Below, one piece after another: positions 21,597 to 31,832 of a DNA stretch of 64,000 nucleotides (positions within the stretch are counted from its first letter, which is position 1; each line of letters starts with the position of its first letter). This DNA is from Phyto melanocephala. Lineage: Eukaryota; Arthropoda; Insecta; Diptera; Rhinophoridae. Position numbers and translations under genes: made by a program. Below the pieces are notes generated by a model. It saw nothing but the letters and a program-made list of their open reading frames with translations, was not told where the DNA came from and made no database searches. The stretch is from the NCBI GenBank assembly GCA_941918925.1, contig OW799235.1, positions 45,848,701-45,912,700 of the forward strand, read 5' to 3'.

Positions 21597-22294
21597 GCGG
21601 GTTGTTAAATTTTAAGGGCCCATGTTGAAGGTGAACTACACCTAGTCTTTAAATTTGTTTTCTGCATTTCACTTGACATTTCTCAATCTCAAACTTACTC
21701 ATGTCCATGTTGAAGGTGAACTACACTTAGTCTTCAAATTTGTTTTCTGCATTTCACTTGACATTTCTCAATCTCAAACTTACTCAATTTGATCCGTGGA
21801 AAGATACGCAAATGAGCAACGCTTTAAAGTTATTCAGGTTTTTTATAAAAATGGACGCTCAAATCAAAATGCATTTGGTGCACTTCGTAATTGTTTTGAT
21901 CAACATAATCGTTCAAATTCGTCCACAATCGGGAGAATTGTAAAAAATATTTAAATTTCTGCAAAACAGGTCTGTATAAAATGTTAGAAAATCTGTGAAT
22001 GCCTTCTTAGTTCGTTGAATGGGAACCACTGATGGTTTTTGCGATAGAGTGGCAAGAGAGCAGTCAACTTCGCCTCATTATCATGCCCAACAACACTGTC
22101 ATTGAAAATTTGGACCATCAGATAGAGGAGTACGCCAAGGATGGATGGGGAGGGAATTTGGCCGATATTTTGTTAAATACATAATTGAACCATACAAATA
22201 TTATCATTACAAAAATAAATAATATTTAATAATATCTTAAATAATTTGTGTTTTATTTAAATTCAACATCGGTCCTTAAAATTTAACCACCCTT
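21597..22294 (+). mobile_element. Mariner-derived MITE inside Helitron copy B
   Basis: The ends are GCGGGTTGTTAAATTTTAAG and inverted CTTAAAATTTAACCACCCTT, with TA on both sides. A helix-turn-helix transposase remnant (21740-21943, plus strand, containing MHLVHFVIVLINII from a frameshifted ALRD segment) lies inside. The first 60 bases after the left end (CATGTTGAAGGTGAACTACA) are duplicated at 21702. The flanking sequence equals that of the MITE in copy A, so both descend from one insertion. Confidence 0.75.
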
Positions 22295-23080
22295 TATGAC
22301 TTCGATATGCTACTAAAATGCTTTTGTAAATGTAGTATTTCAATGAAAGTGGGCGTTAAAGTAGGCATGTGAATAAAGTTTCTGCTAATAAATGCAACTT
22401 AGATATTTCAATATTATTTTCCCAAAAACTTTGTCAACAGAGAAATTACATGAATTTAAGATAAACCGTTATATATGTTTTTGGCAAAACAATTACATTG
22501 ATTAGAAGGATATACGTAGCAAATTTGATCATCATACCTCTCATTTTGGCGGTTTTATGAGCTTGTAAATTTCATTAACGGTAGATAACGTGAAAAGTGG
22601 GCGTTATAGTAGGCGTGTCAAAGTTGTTTTTGCCAATGAGTATAACTTTGATGTTTCAATATAGTCCTTTATTATTCCAAAATCTATATTAATAGAGAAA
22701 TTATATGAATTTTGGATAAAACGTTGTATGGGAGGTGGGCGTAAAAGTGGGCGTGGCACATTGATACATCCAATTTTGTTACTTTTATGACGTTTTTGTT
22801 TTTAAATATACCGAAAAATACACTGTGCAGTATAAATTTTCGTACATTTTGATCGATAACTCCTCTCCTAATGCATAGATTTAGATAAATTTCGGGGAAA
22901 AATATTGTTTTTACTCAGGAAATATATATTCGAAGTTTCATGAGTCTACGTTAATGATTTTGGACACAATTCCATTTTATTCGGTGTTCGAAGGACACGG
23001 TTTTTTCGACCTACTCTTGCTTTTCGAGCTATAACTCTCTTCCTAATATTCCGATTTAGCCTACTTTCAAGCCTTGTTTA
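22295..23080 (-). other. Helitron copy B interior
   Basis: The sequence matches the interior of copy A inverted (for example GCACAGTGTATATCTCAAAT-type segments and CGTCCTTCGCACATCGAATA in copy A against GGTGTTCGAAGGACACGG here). It contains repeated GTGGGCG motifs. No coding region is visible. It ends where the gypsy LTR begins. Confidence 0.55.
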
Positions 23081-23264
23081 TGTTGTGTAAATAAGATTTT
23101 ACATTATTTACATTTATATTATTTACATTAATAAACTTTATTTACATACTCTGTATTTAAATATATATATTAACCACCCTATTATATTTATATCTTTAAG
23201 TTATTCATAATTCATAATTGTATGTACTACGATCTTTCAATAAAGCTTTTTCAACTACTTAACA
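23081..23264 (+). repeat. Gypsy 5' LTR
   Basis: It runs from TGTTGTGTAAATAAG to CTACTTAACA, 184 bp, followed by TGGTGTCAGG as the probable primer-binding site. The CAATAAAGC near its end may be the polyadenylation signal. It carries a 7 bp duplication (ATAATTC) not present in the 3' copy. Confidence 0.9.
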
Positions 23265-23366
23265 TGGTGTCAGGTCTCTTATAAAAAATAAAAAAAAAAC
23301 ATCGGTCAAAAGTCATTAAATAAAATAAATTAAATAAAAATATAATATTGAATAAATTAAAACTCA

Positions 23367-24809
23367 ATGGTAAAGTCAGAGTCAGAGTCAAGTGATCAAG
23401 ACATTACAAAAAGTGAAATGACTTCTCCTAATATGTTACCCGTCGCAAGAACAATTGCACCACTTAACCCCAAAGAAAGCAACATGTGTGTCACATGGAA
23501 GTCGTGGAAGAACCAGTTCAAGATATTTATGAGGGCATCCAACCTGGAGAAACAGGCGGAACAACGGAAAGTTGCACTATTGTTACACCATTTAGGAGCG
23601 GATTGTCTAGAGATTTTCAATTCTTTTGATGTCGACATGGACGTTGTGAAATATGATGACTTGCTCGCTAAACTAGATGCATATTTTATTCCAAAGGTCA
23701 ACATCGCTATGGAACGTCATACATTCTTTCCAAGAAAGCAAGCTCAAAATGAGTCTATTGAGGATTATGTTACAGTGCTAAAAAATCAAAGTTTGCTTTG
23801 TGAATTTGGAGATTTGCGTGAAGAATTAGTAAAAGATATTTTCGTTTGTGGTTTACTCCCAATTTATTCTCAAATCAAAGAGAGGTTATTAAGTGAAAGT
23901 AAGGTTACCCTTGAAAAGGCATTGGAAATAGCTAAAAATATAAATTCTGCCAAAGAAAATGCAAGCCAGCTACAACAAGAAACAAATTTTGTTGGTGTTT
24001 TAAATAAAAATAACAAGTATAGACAAAATTCGACAAATCAACGTCAAACTTTATATTCGCTAAAGCAGCATCAAACCCAAATAAAATACACACCAACCAA
24101 CACTCATCAGCAACAGTGCAGTCGCTGCGGTCAACAGCATAGGAAAAAATGCCCTGCTGAAAATGTTAATTGTCATCTGTGCAGTAAAAGAGGCCACTAT
24201 GCAAAAATGTGTTTTTCGAAGTCGCCGCAACAACAAACAAAAAAGCTCATCAAACAGATACAACGTGAAGATGATGACAATGAAGGAAGCTTTCAAGATC
24301 TATTTATCGGCACTCTCACCAACTCTCATTCAGCTGTTGAAGCGAATAGCGAATGGAATATAGAGGTAATTATAAATAAGGCGAAAATCACTCTACAAAT
24401 TGATACTGGAGCGCAAGCAAATATACTTTCAAAAGAAACTTCAAAAATGTTAAATTTATGTAAGCTTTTAAAATCTACTAACACAAATATTTTAACATTC
24501 AGTGGCGAAAAGCTGCCTCTGTTAGGCAAAATTGATTTAACATTTTCTTTTAACAGTAATATTTATAAAAGTACATTTTTTATATTAGATTTAAATTGCA
24601 AAAATTCAATTGGATTCGATTTAGCAAAACAAATGAAATTAATCAAAAATGTTAATGTGATATCTTCTGATAAAATTATAGAAAACTATTCACATGTATT
24701 TGATGGTTTAGGTCATTTAAAAACAGAATGTCATTTAGAGCTCAAACCTAATGTAAATCCTATCGTAGTACACCAAGAAAAATCCCTTTCAATCTTCATG
24801 ACAAGTTAA
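23367..24809 (+). CDS. Gypsy Gag and protease (start of a Gag-Pol frame)
   Basis: The frame of 480 codons begins with an ATG at 23367. Residues about 30-210 are a retrotransposon Gag domain (WKSWKNQFKIFMRASN, DYVTVLKNQSLLCEFG). Two zinc knuckles follow (CSRCGQQHRKKC and CHLCSKRGHYAKMC), then the aspartic protease with its active-site loop QIDTGAQANILS at about residue 350. Gag packages the RNA and the protease matures the polyprotein. The frame ends at 24809 after a slip near 24780, beyond which the reverse transcriptase continues in another frame. No separate Gag stop is seen, so Gag and Pol appear to share a single frame. Confidence 0.9.
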   Translation: MVKSESESSDQDITKSEMTSPNMLPVARTIAPLNPKESNMCVTWKSWKNQFKIFMRASNLEKQAEQRKVALLLHHLGADCLEIFNSFDVDMDVVKYDDLLAKLDAYFIPKVNIAMERHTFFPRKQAQNESIEDYVTVLKNQSLLCEFGDLREELVKDIFVCGLLPIYSQIKERLLSESKVTLEKALEIAKNINSAKENASQLQQETNFVGVLNKNNKYRQNSTNQRQTLYSLKQHQTQIKYTPTNTHQQQCSRCGQQHRKKCPAENVNCHLCSKRGHYAKMCFSKSPQQQTKKLIKQIQREDDDNEGSFQDLFIGTLTNSHSAVEANSEWNIEVIINKAKITLQIDTGAQANILSKETSKMLNLCKLLKSTNTNILTFSGEKLPLLGKIDLTFSFNSNIYKSTFFILDLNCKNSIGFDLAKQMKLIKNVNVISSDKIIENYSHVFDGLGHLKTECHLELKPNVNPIVVHQEKSLSIFMTS

Positions 24810-26305
24810 AAGAAGAGTTAAACAGAATGATTCAACTTAATGTTATAAAGCCAGTAAGTGAACCTACAGAATGGGTCAGTTCCATAGTGTTAGTCACTTA
24901 GCCAAATGGTCAGTTGAGAATATGCTTAGACCCTCGAAATTTAAATAAGTCAATTCTTCGTCCACATTATCCCTTCCCAAATATAGATGATTGTAAAGCC
25001 AAACTCAGTGGCTCAAAGTATTTCAGTTCTTTAGACGCCAATAGCGGATTCTGGATGATTCCGTTGGATGAATATTCATCCAAATTGTGTACATTCAATA
25101 CACCTTTTGGAAGGTACAGGTTTTTGCGGTTAACTTTTGGTATCAATGCCGCTCCTGAACTCTTTCATTCTGAAATAGTCAAGTTTTTTTTAGTGATATT
25201 GAAGGGTTAATAATCTATATTGATGATTTTTTAATTTATGCTAAAAGTATAGAAGAACATAATAAAATATTAGAAAAAGTCTTGCAAAGAGCAGAACAAA
25301 TCGGTTTTAAATTTAATAAAGATAAATGCATGTTTTTGCTTAATGAAATTAAATTCATAGGACAAATTTTTAATGAATTAGGTGTCAAACCCAATGAAGA
25401 TAAAATAAAGGCAATTTTGGAAATGCCCATACCACAAAATGTTTCCGAATTACAAAGATTTCTCGGAATGATTAATTATTTAGGAAATTTTATTCCAAAT
25501 TTATCGTCTAAAAACAAAAATCTTAGGGAATTGCTAAGAAAAGACATACAATGGCACTGGGATAAAGCCCAAGATAATGAGTTTGAAAATTTAAAAACCG
25601 TAATCACAAAAAGTCCAGTTTTAACTTATTTCGATCCAAGTAAAGATTTAGTTTTAAGTGTAGATGCTTCGAAATATGCTGTTGGTGCAGCTATTTTGCA
25701 CAATAAGAAACCAATAGCATATGCTTCTGCCTCACTCACAAGTGCCCAAGAGAACTACGCGCAAATTGAAAAAGAGCTGTTCGCCATAGTTTTTGGCTGC
25801 GTTAGATTTCACCAGTATACTTACGGCAACAAAGTATTGGTAGAAACGGACCATAAGCCTTTAGTTTCTTTATTTAATAAATCTTTACATAAAATACCAG
25901 CGAGACTTCTGCGTTTTATGTTACGCCTGCAATCATATGATTTGACAGTCACCTATAAGCCTGGCAAATATTTGTATATAGCCGATACATTGTTCAGGTG
26001 TCCCCTAAAGGAAAGTGCTTTAGAGGATTTGTATGATGTCGTCAACCCCCATTGTAATTTCCTTAAATCTTACCTTGAAGTTCCCTTTTCAAATATCAAT
26101 GATATTAAAGAACATGGTAAAACTGACAAAGTTTTTGAAAAGCTTAGAAGCTATATAGAAAACGGTTGGCCTAAACATAAGAAACTTATCGATAAAGAAG
26201 TCATGCCATACTTTAAAATAAGAGACGAAATTCACGTAATAGATGATATTATTCTTAAAAACAACCAAATTTTAATTCCTAAAAGTCCTAAATTCATGAA
26301 AGTCA
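24790..26305 (+). pseudogene. Gypsy reverse transcriptase and RNase H, interrupted
   Basis: This region contains the RT fingers (RICLDPRNLNKSI), palm (FSSLDANSGFWMIPL, FGINAAPELF), the catalytic loop YIDDFLIYA at about 25217-25243, the thumb (LGMINYLGNFIPNL) and RNase H (SVDASKYAVGAAI, KELFAIVFGCVRFHQY, TDHKPL). Interruptions are a slip near 24780, an in-frame TAG at about 24898-24900, and a slip at a T8 run (25184-25191). From 25282 the frame is open to about 26300, where it shifts again. Confidence 0.9.
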
Positions 26306-27304
26306 TATGGGCGTACAGAGATGTCAAAGCCTTGCTAGACAATCAGTATATTGGCCAAACATGTATAATGATATTTTTAATAAAATTTCAAGTTGTGATA
26401 TCTGTCTTAAATATAGAAACTCAAAATCTAAACAAGAAATTTTGCCTCATGATACTTATAGTATTCCATGGTTTAAAATCGGTTGTGATCTTTTCAAGTT
26501 TAATAAAAAATATTACTTATTGGTAGTCGATTATTTCTCAAAATTTATTGAGATTGAGTTGTTGAATTCTGGCTACTCAAGTCCCCATGTGATTTTTTTT
26601 TTGCCAGACATGGCATCCCAAGCATTTTTGTATCTGATAACGGTCCGCCGTTTAACTCAAATGAATTTAAAGAATTCCTAAGTATTTGGGATGTAGAACA
26701 CAAAACTTCAAGCCCCTATTTGGCAAGATCAAATGGTCTTGCAGAACATTCTATACAAACAATTAAAAAACTTTTATATAAATGCCTTGAAAGTGGTACC
26801 GATCCCTACATTGCTTTACTTAATTATCGAACTACGCCAAAAGGAAATTTACCTTCTCCCTCTGAATTACTAATGTCCCGAAAACTGAATACAAAGCTGC
26901 CAACTTATTCATTGAATTTAAAACCAAATTTAGTTAACATTAACCAATATCAGAAACAAATTAATAGTAAAGTTACAAAGTCATCAGATTATTATAACTC
27001 GCGTACTCAAAAATACGAACCTATTAATTCTGGCGAAAAAGTAATGTTCAAACGAAACCCAACTTCTTTTTGGTTTCCAGGAGAAATAGTAGAAAAATGT
27101 CCTGAACCAAGATCATTTATCATAAAGGATAAAGAAGGTTCTATGTACAGGAGAAATGAGGAACATATACTTAAAAAACCAGAAACTCCAACTAGTTCTG
27201 ATTCCGAAAATATTAGAAATGAAAATGATTCTGATGGTAGCTATGTGACCAGACGAGGAAGAAAAGTTTTACCACCCACTAGATTTACAGCAACTAAAAA
27301 ATAA
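26303..27304 (+). pseudogene. Gypsy integrase, one homopolymer break
   Basis: The zinc-binding end (SSCDICLKYRNSKSK) and the core start (GCDLFKFNKKYYLLVVDYFSKF) lie in 26307-26600. After a T10 run (26593-26602) the frame changes and continues with a DNG-type second Asp segment and SPYLARSNGLAEHSIQTIKK, which includes the catalytic Glu. The 194-codon frame 26720-27304 contains the GPY/F-like tail (WFPGEIVEKCPEPRSFIIK) and ends TAA at 27304. Apart from the slips the protein is well conserved, and no chromodomain is seen. Confidence 0.85.
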
Positions 27305-27433
27305 TGATAATTTTCTTAAAATTCCCATAAATACTTTTATATGTTTATTTGTATTGAAATATAATATTATATATTGAAATGTTGTACTTAATTATATTGA
27401 ATTAATAAAATAAACTTTACTTAAAAGGGAAGA

Positions 27434-27610
27434 TGTTGTGTAAATAAGATTTTACATTATTTACATTTATATTATTTACATTAATAAACTTTATTTACAT
27501 ACTCTGTATTTAAATATATATATTAACCACCCTATTATATTTATATCTTTAAGTTATTCATAATTGTATGTACTACGATCATTCAATAAAGCTTTTTCAA
27601 CTACTTAACA
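27434..27610 (+). repeat. Gypsy 3' LTR
   Basis: 177 bp, nearly identical to 23081-23264, preceded by a purine tract (AAAAGGGAAGA). Confidence 0.9.
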
Positions 27611-27833
27611 GTCTATAAGAAAGATTCTGGCAAAATTTGAGCCCCCTAACTTTTTCGGTGCGACCTCTATCATGCTTTCAACAGACGGACGGACATAGCT
27701 AGATCGTCATCAAATCAAACCCTGATTCAGAATATATATACATTATGGGGTCTAAAATGGATATTTCGATGTGTTACAAACGGAATGACAAAATGAATAT
27801 ACCCCAACCATTTTTTTAGTGGCGGGTATAAAA

Positions 27834-28376
27834 ATATCACACTAGAGATACATGTATAAACATTGAGTGTACTTGACAATAGGCAAAAGTTTTTTCGAAA
27901 ACTTCAATTTGTAAAAGTATCTGTAATACATTAGAAAACATCGCCTTTTTTATTTATTTATTTAAAATACCTCAAGTGAAATTCAAATGCTTGAAAAAAA
28001 CATTTTCACCTATTATAAATTTCATTGTATACACGTACATACGTACACTAAAATTTTCGCTAAGAAGGGCAAATAAAATTCGATCACAATTGATGCAATC
28101 TTATTCGTACAACAACAATATACATATATATGCTTTTGCTACTGTAACACAGTCGAGCGTATTTGTTTTCAAAATAATGTTTGTTCACATTTGTTTGAAT
28201 TATTTGACCTTTTTTATAAATGTAAATTTATATTTTCCCATTTCTTTATTTAAAGAACATTAACACATCCATACATACATACATGCATAAACAACAGCCA
28301 AACACGTGTTCGTATTTTGTTTCTTTGCTTCCTTGTCTAACGCATGATGTTAAACGAGTGCATGGTAAATAAATAT
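27834..28376 (-). repeat. Right arm of the P-like element, copy 2, inner half
   Basis: The segment starts ATCACACTAGAGATACATG and follows 18955-19440 closely, through ACTGTAACACAGTCGAGCG and the CATACATACATACATGC run, then CCAAACACGTGTTCG. It is cut at 28376 by a THAP-type element and resumes at 29771. Confidence 0.8.
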
Positions 28377-28650
28377 CAAGAATGATTAAATAAAGATTAC
28401 GCCATCACGCAGCCATAAAAAAACATTTCTGCGTATGTAGGAATTCTGACGTCACTCAAGCTGTGTTCTGATTGGCTAATAAAATTCAGCTGTATAACTA
28501 ATAATGTTTGTGTAAAAACATGACAGTGGGACAAATTGTTATTTTTCTAACTAAATGTTTTGAAAGCAAACAAATTATTTATATATGCATATATATTTTC
28601 ATTATTTTTTTTTACAATATTTCACTATTATATTAGGTGTAGAATTCATT

Positions 28651-28923
28651 TCATTTTGTTATTTTATCAAATTTTCTATTTCGCTTATAAGTATTTTCAG
28701 CAATTTTGACATTTAGTTTCCTTATTCTAAAATACATTCGACACCTAAAAAAAAGTTTTTTCACGTATTCACGGGCTTCAATTTCTTTGGCTTCCAACAA
28801 ATGCTTTTGGAAATATCCGCTTGAAAGTAATAATCTGTTACCATTTAATACGAAAAATATGGTGTAAGTTTGGAGGTGATCTTCTTCAAGATCAGTCGTC
28901 CCTGGAGCATTTTCCGCTACCAA
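28651..28923 (-). pseudogene. Coding-like fragment of unknown function within the THAP element
   Basis: A 90-residue frame with mixed composition (ENAPGTTDLEEDHLQTYTIF, SSGYFQKHLLEAKEIEAREY). I do not recognise a domain. Its position downstream of the THAP domain on the same strand suggests it is what remains of the same transposase gene. Confidence 0.4.
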
Positions 28924-29154
28924 TTTTTCTTCAAAACTATTTGGAATATCATTTTGCTTTTTAGTTTCACGTAGTCCTTCATATACATTTGCAACTTCAG
29001 CTTCATTAGCAGTTTTCGTTTACCATTCAATAACACTAGTGTCTAAAGATGGAACTGCATGGGATTTTATAATTTTTGCACGCACTTTGCTAAATTCTAT
29101 TAACAATGCCTTAGTAATGTACTGCAAGCATTAATTTTGTTTTAACTAACCCAT

Positions 29155-29340
29155 TTCAAATATCAAGTTTCTTTCAAAATCTTCTTGCTTGAAATGTAAA
29201 ACATAAATTTTTTCTTTATCCACATTTACAGCCTTCACTCGTTTGCAAAATATTACCCAAAACTTCCTTCGACATTCATCTTTTAGAAAATTGTAAAATG
29301 ATACAGCTTTTTGAAAATACAAACGTTTTATTAAAAATGC
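29155..29340 (-). pseudogene. Decayed THAP domain
   Basis: The minus strand reads VSFYNFLKDECRRKFWVIFC, then KRVKAVNVDKEK, then VLHFKQEDFERNL, which is the THAP layout: SFYxFPKD-like segment, invariant Trp, basic patch, and xxHF preceding DFERNL. The cysteine of the final C-x2-H is replaced (IYVLHF) and the first cysteine pair is not present in frame. It is a pseudogene of a THAP transposase or host THAP protein. Confidence 0.65.
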
Positions 29341-29770
29341 GCAATTTATTAGGTTTTAATATATTTTCTCACTTGTTTTTTGCTGTTACTTGAATTTGCC
29401 CACTGCACATTTCATATTTGCTCTCTTTCCTATCTTTTCACTTTATTTTGTTTTCTGTTTTGCAGCTTTTAAATAACCAAATTTTAACACTTTTTATATA
29501 ATTTTAATAATTTTAATATTATTTATATGTATTTATTATAAAATATGACACGAAATTCGTTGTTCATTAAACACCGATGTAATACTTTTTTTTTAGAACT
29601 CTCTGAGTAAATTAATTACAGGGCTGCCAACTATCTCAAAATACATACATTTTTGGTAAGAAATTATAAATTTTACATATGATACAGACTTGGGAACCTT
29701 TGCGAGGGGATTACTACGTCATCTAACGGTAAATCATGCGCAAGGCGTAATCTTTTTTTAATCATTCTTC

Positions 29771-29997
29771 ATAAATATGAATAAAGAAACCAACAACAAA
29801 TTACATTTACAAAATTTTGTGAGTGTTGGTAAATAAATATGAATAAAGAAACCAACAACAAATTACCTTGACAAAATATTGTGAGCGAAACTATATGATA
29901 GAAATTCGTAATGAAGAGAGCGGGTTCCAATGTTAGAACCCGCCATAAGAAATTTTCTTTGTACGTAATGCGCATTCTATATGATTTATATTCTTTG
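29771..29997 (-). repeat. Outer end of P-like copy 2 (right terminal repeat)
   Basis: It is the inverse of 14913-15140, including the double AATTTGTTGTTGGTTTCTTT segment and GAACCCGCC, ending TATATTCTTTG before GTAATAT. The match to the left end is nearly perfect. Confidence 0.85.
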
Positions 29998-30004
29998 GTA
30001 ATAT

Positions 30005-30202
30005 GCAGGAATAATAAAAGTGCCTATGAGTATGCTGGACATAATAACTCACCTCGGCTGCATATAACTTAACATCATGTTCGAACAACCAGCGAACCAA
30101 ACGATATGTTAAATGTACATAAACTAATACAAACAAAACTTCTGTAACTTAAACTACTGTAAATATAACTAAAATAAAATTATAATGTAAATTAAGCTAA
30201 TA
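30005..30202. other. Unique AT-rich spacer
   Basis: Nothing recognised between the P-like dimer and the next MITE. Confidence 0.4.
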
Positions 30203-30534
30203 TATTATTTGTTTGTTGGGTTTAAGCTGGTCTATATGCATTTCATTATACCAGATCGTCAGTAGACCTTTTACCCAAATTCTAAAAAAAAAGTTTTAAA
30301 ATGTTATGAGTTTTATTTTCAAATTCTTATTAACAAAATAAGAATTCAAAAATAAAACAAAAAACTATAAAAAACTTCCTCAAAACCCAACCAACATTTT
30401 TTTCTTATAAAAATAAAACTTATAACGTTTTAAAACTTTTTCAAGAATTTGGGTAAAAGGTCTACTGACGATCTGGTATAAGCACCAGTAAAATGTATAT
30501 AGACCAGCTTAACCCAACAACCAAATAATATATT
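30203..30534. mobile_element. Foldback MITE
   Basis: The left arm (ATATTATTTGTTTGTTGGGT, TTAAGCTGGTCTATATGCAT, ACCAGATCGTCAGTAGACC) recurs inverted at the right end, giving arms of about 105-130 bp around an AT-rich centre that is itself partly palindromic. No coding sequence. Confidence 0.85.
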
Positions 30535-30653
30535 GAAAAATTAGTTGGGAGCATATCCCGAATAATTAAGTAAATTATTTGTAAATAAAGCTATTTAAAA
30601 TAAATCTGTAATAATCATATTTGAATGTGTTTGTGTGTTTATAAAAATACAGG

Positions 30654-31141
30654 TGTTGTCGGCAAATAAAGCGCACCAGTGACCTCCACTTGAATTTTGA
30701 ATACTGAAGACGATTTGGTTCAGTTCAAATTCTTTATTACCAAATATATCTTCTATTATTAAAATACCTAAATTAAATAGTAATTTAATTTAAATAAAAT
30801 TAATAAATTTAAATACATACTTTTTATTATGGAAACCACTGGGAAATTGCATATAATAAATTTCCTCTTCTTAATTATAATTATTTAAATAAAATTTTAA
30901 GTATCCCGAACACTGCGTTTAATTTAATGTTAATTTACAAAGTGGCAAATTAATGATTTTAAAATGGCCGAAAAAGTGACGCTACTTGACATTTCATTTA
31001 CATGTATATAAAATTAGATAATTTAATGATGTAAATTTTAGTAGTAAAACAAAATTACAGTGCTGGGTAAAAAAAGTTAAAAATGAGTATTTTTCAACAG
31101 GTAATAATAAATTCTAGTGGATTTTAGCAGTAGCGATAACA
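30654..31141 (-). repeat. BEL/Pao 3' LTR (left on the plus strand)
   Basis: 488 bp. It contains GCCGAAAAAGTGACG where the other LTR lacks about ten bases. Confidence 0.9.
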
Positions 31142-31185
31142 TTCTCCCCCGCAGTATGACGATGTAGTTCTACGGAGTTATACTC

Positions 31186-31832
31186 TTAAGGAGCAGCTAC
31201 TTCTAAAATTGCTAATTTGACAACTGGTCTTTCTAGTATTCCGTGTTGAGTTAGAACCTTTACACTACGAACTTGCCCATCATTTGCCAATCTGGTTTTA
31301 ACTACTTTTCCTCGCATCCAAACATTACTAGGTAAAGAAGGTTCAACAATGACGACCAAGTCCCCCTGACATATAGGTTTCTGTTTTATGTGCCACTTTG
31401 TTCTGCAAGTTATAGTTGGTAAATATTGTTTCAAAACCATGCCACTGTCTTCGCAATTCGACATTGGTTTAAGGCCACTTGAGTGTCCAACTAAAAAATG
31501 GTTTGGCGTTAAAGCCTCATCCGATTCATGTTCAAGAGGAACGTACGCTAAAGGTCTAGAATTAATAATATTTTTAACTTCAGATAACATACTCACAAGC
31601 AGTTCATCGCTAGGAGACCTTGTAGGCATTATTTTGTATAAAAATAGTTTTTTCAGAGCGCACTAGGCGTTCCCATGCGCCTCCCATATGTGGGGAAGCC
31701 GGGGGATTAAAATTCCATTTTTTTACTGTAGTGGTGAATTCTTTAACCAATTCATTTTTATCTACTTCAGCCATTGCTTCACATAGTTCTCTTTTCGCAC
31801 CGATGAAATTTGTTCCATTGTCGCTGTAAAAT
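31186..31832 (-). pseudogene. BEL/Pao integrase core end and C-terminal domain
   Basis: The frame 31186-31629 contains SDELLVSMLSEVKNIINSRP, LTPNHFLVGH and the tail QGDLVVIVEPSLPSNVWMRG and VKVLTQHGILERPVVKLAIL, which is the DUF5641-type end of BEL integrases. Upstream (31630-31832) the DNG-containing catalytic stretch (EFYSDNGTNF) and the HMGGAWERLVR segment are readable but in shifted frames. The protein joins the cDNA ends to the host DNA. Breaks at about 31635 and 31833 disable it. Confidence 0.85.

Larger units (their letters stand above)
23081..27610 (+). mobile_element. Ty3/gypsy retrotransposon, full length with broken pol
   Basis: Two very short LTRs (23081-23264 and 27434-27610) begin TGTTGTGTAAATAAG and end CTACTTAACA. 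They differ by one substitution and a 7 bp duplication by eye, so the insertion is recent. The target duplication is GTTTA/GTCTA (23076-23080 and 27611-27615, one mismatch), and the empty site can be read in Helitron copy A at about 8930. A primer-binding-like TGGTGTCAGG follows the first LTR and a purine tract AAAAGGGAAGA precedes the second. There is no envelope gene. Confidence 0.9.
21454..27830 (-). mobile_element. DINE-1/INE-1-like Helitron repeat, copy B
   Basis: This is the same element as copy A in the opposite orientation. It starts CAAGTAAGAGCACTATATTC with the ATTCGGC/GCCGAAT stem-loop, carries TTTTATACCCACCAC, and ends GTGGCGGGTATA with the GACGGACGGACAT core at about 27688. It is inserted into the P-like copy 2 between AAAATAAA and AAAATATCAC; the uninterrupted site is at 18940-18960. 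A mariner MITE (21597-22294) sits at the same internal position as in copy A. A gypsy element occupies 23081-27610. Confidence 0.7.
28377..29770 (-). mobile_element. Non-autonomous THAP-bearing element with 8 bp TSD
   Basis: Inverted ends AAGAATGATTAAAWAAAGAT are followed by TACGCC on both sides. Perfect 8 bp duplications ATAAATAT flank the element (28369-28376 and 29771-29778). This fits the P superfamily. The interior carries a decayed THAP domain (29155-29340) and a further coding-like frame (28651-28923), both on the minus strand. Confidence 0.7.
14913..29997 (-). mobile_element. Tandem dimer of a P-superfamily (THAP) transposon with nested insertions
   Basis: The element begins CAAAGAATATAAATCATATA at 14913. 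The inverse of this end occurs at 21220-21247 and at 29970-29997. The 7 bp sequence GTAATAT lies directly outside the left end (14906-14912), between the two copies (21248-21254) and after the last end (29998-30004). Copy 1 (14913-21247) contains the transposase. Copy 2 (21255-29997) starts with CAAAG and jumps straight to sequence equivalent to 18757, so it keeps only the right half. Helitron copy B with gypsy, and a THAP element, are inserted into copy 2. The inverted ends are unusually long for P elements, about 650 bp. Confidence 0.7.

Noticed and set aside
28262..28290. CATACATA run as a functional element
   Set aside because: The same tetranucleotide occurs in all P-like arms and elsewhere at random; it is a microsatellite.
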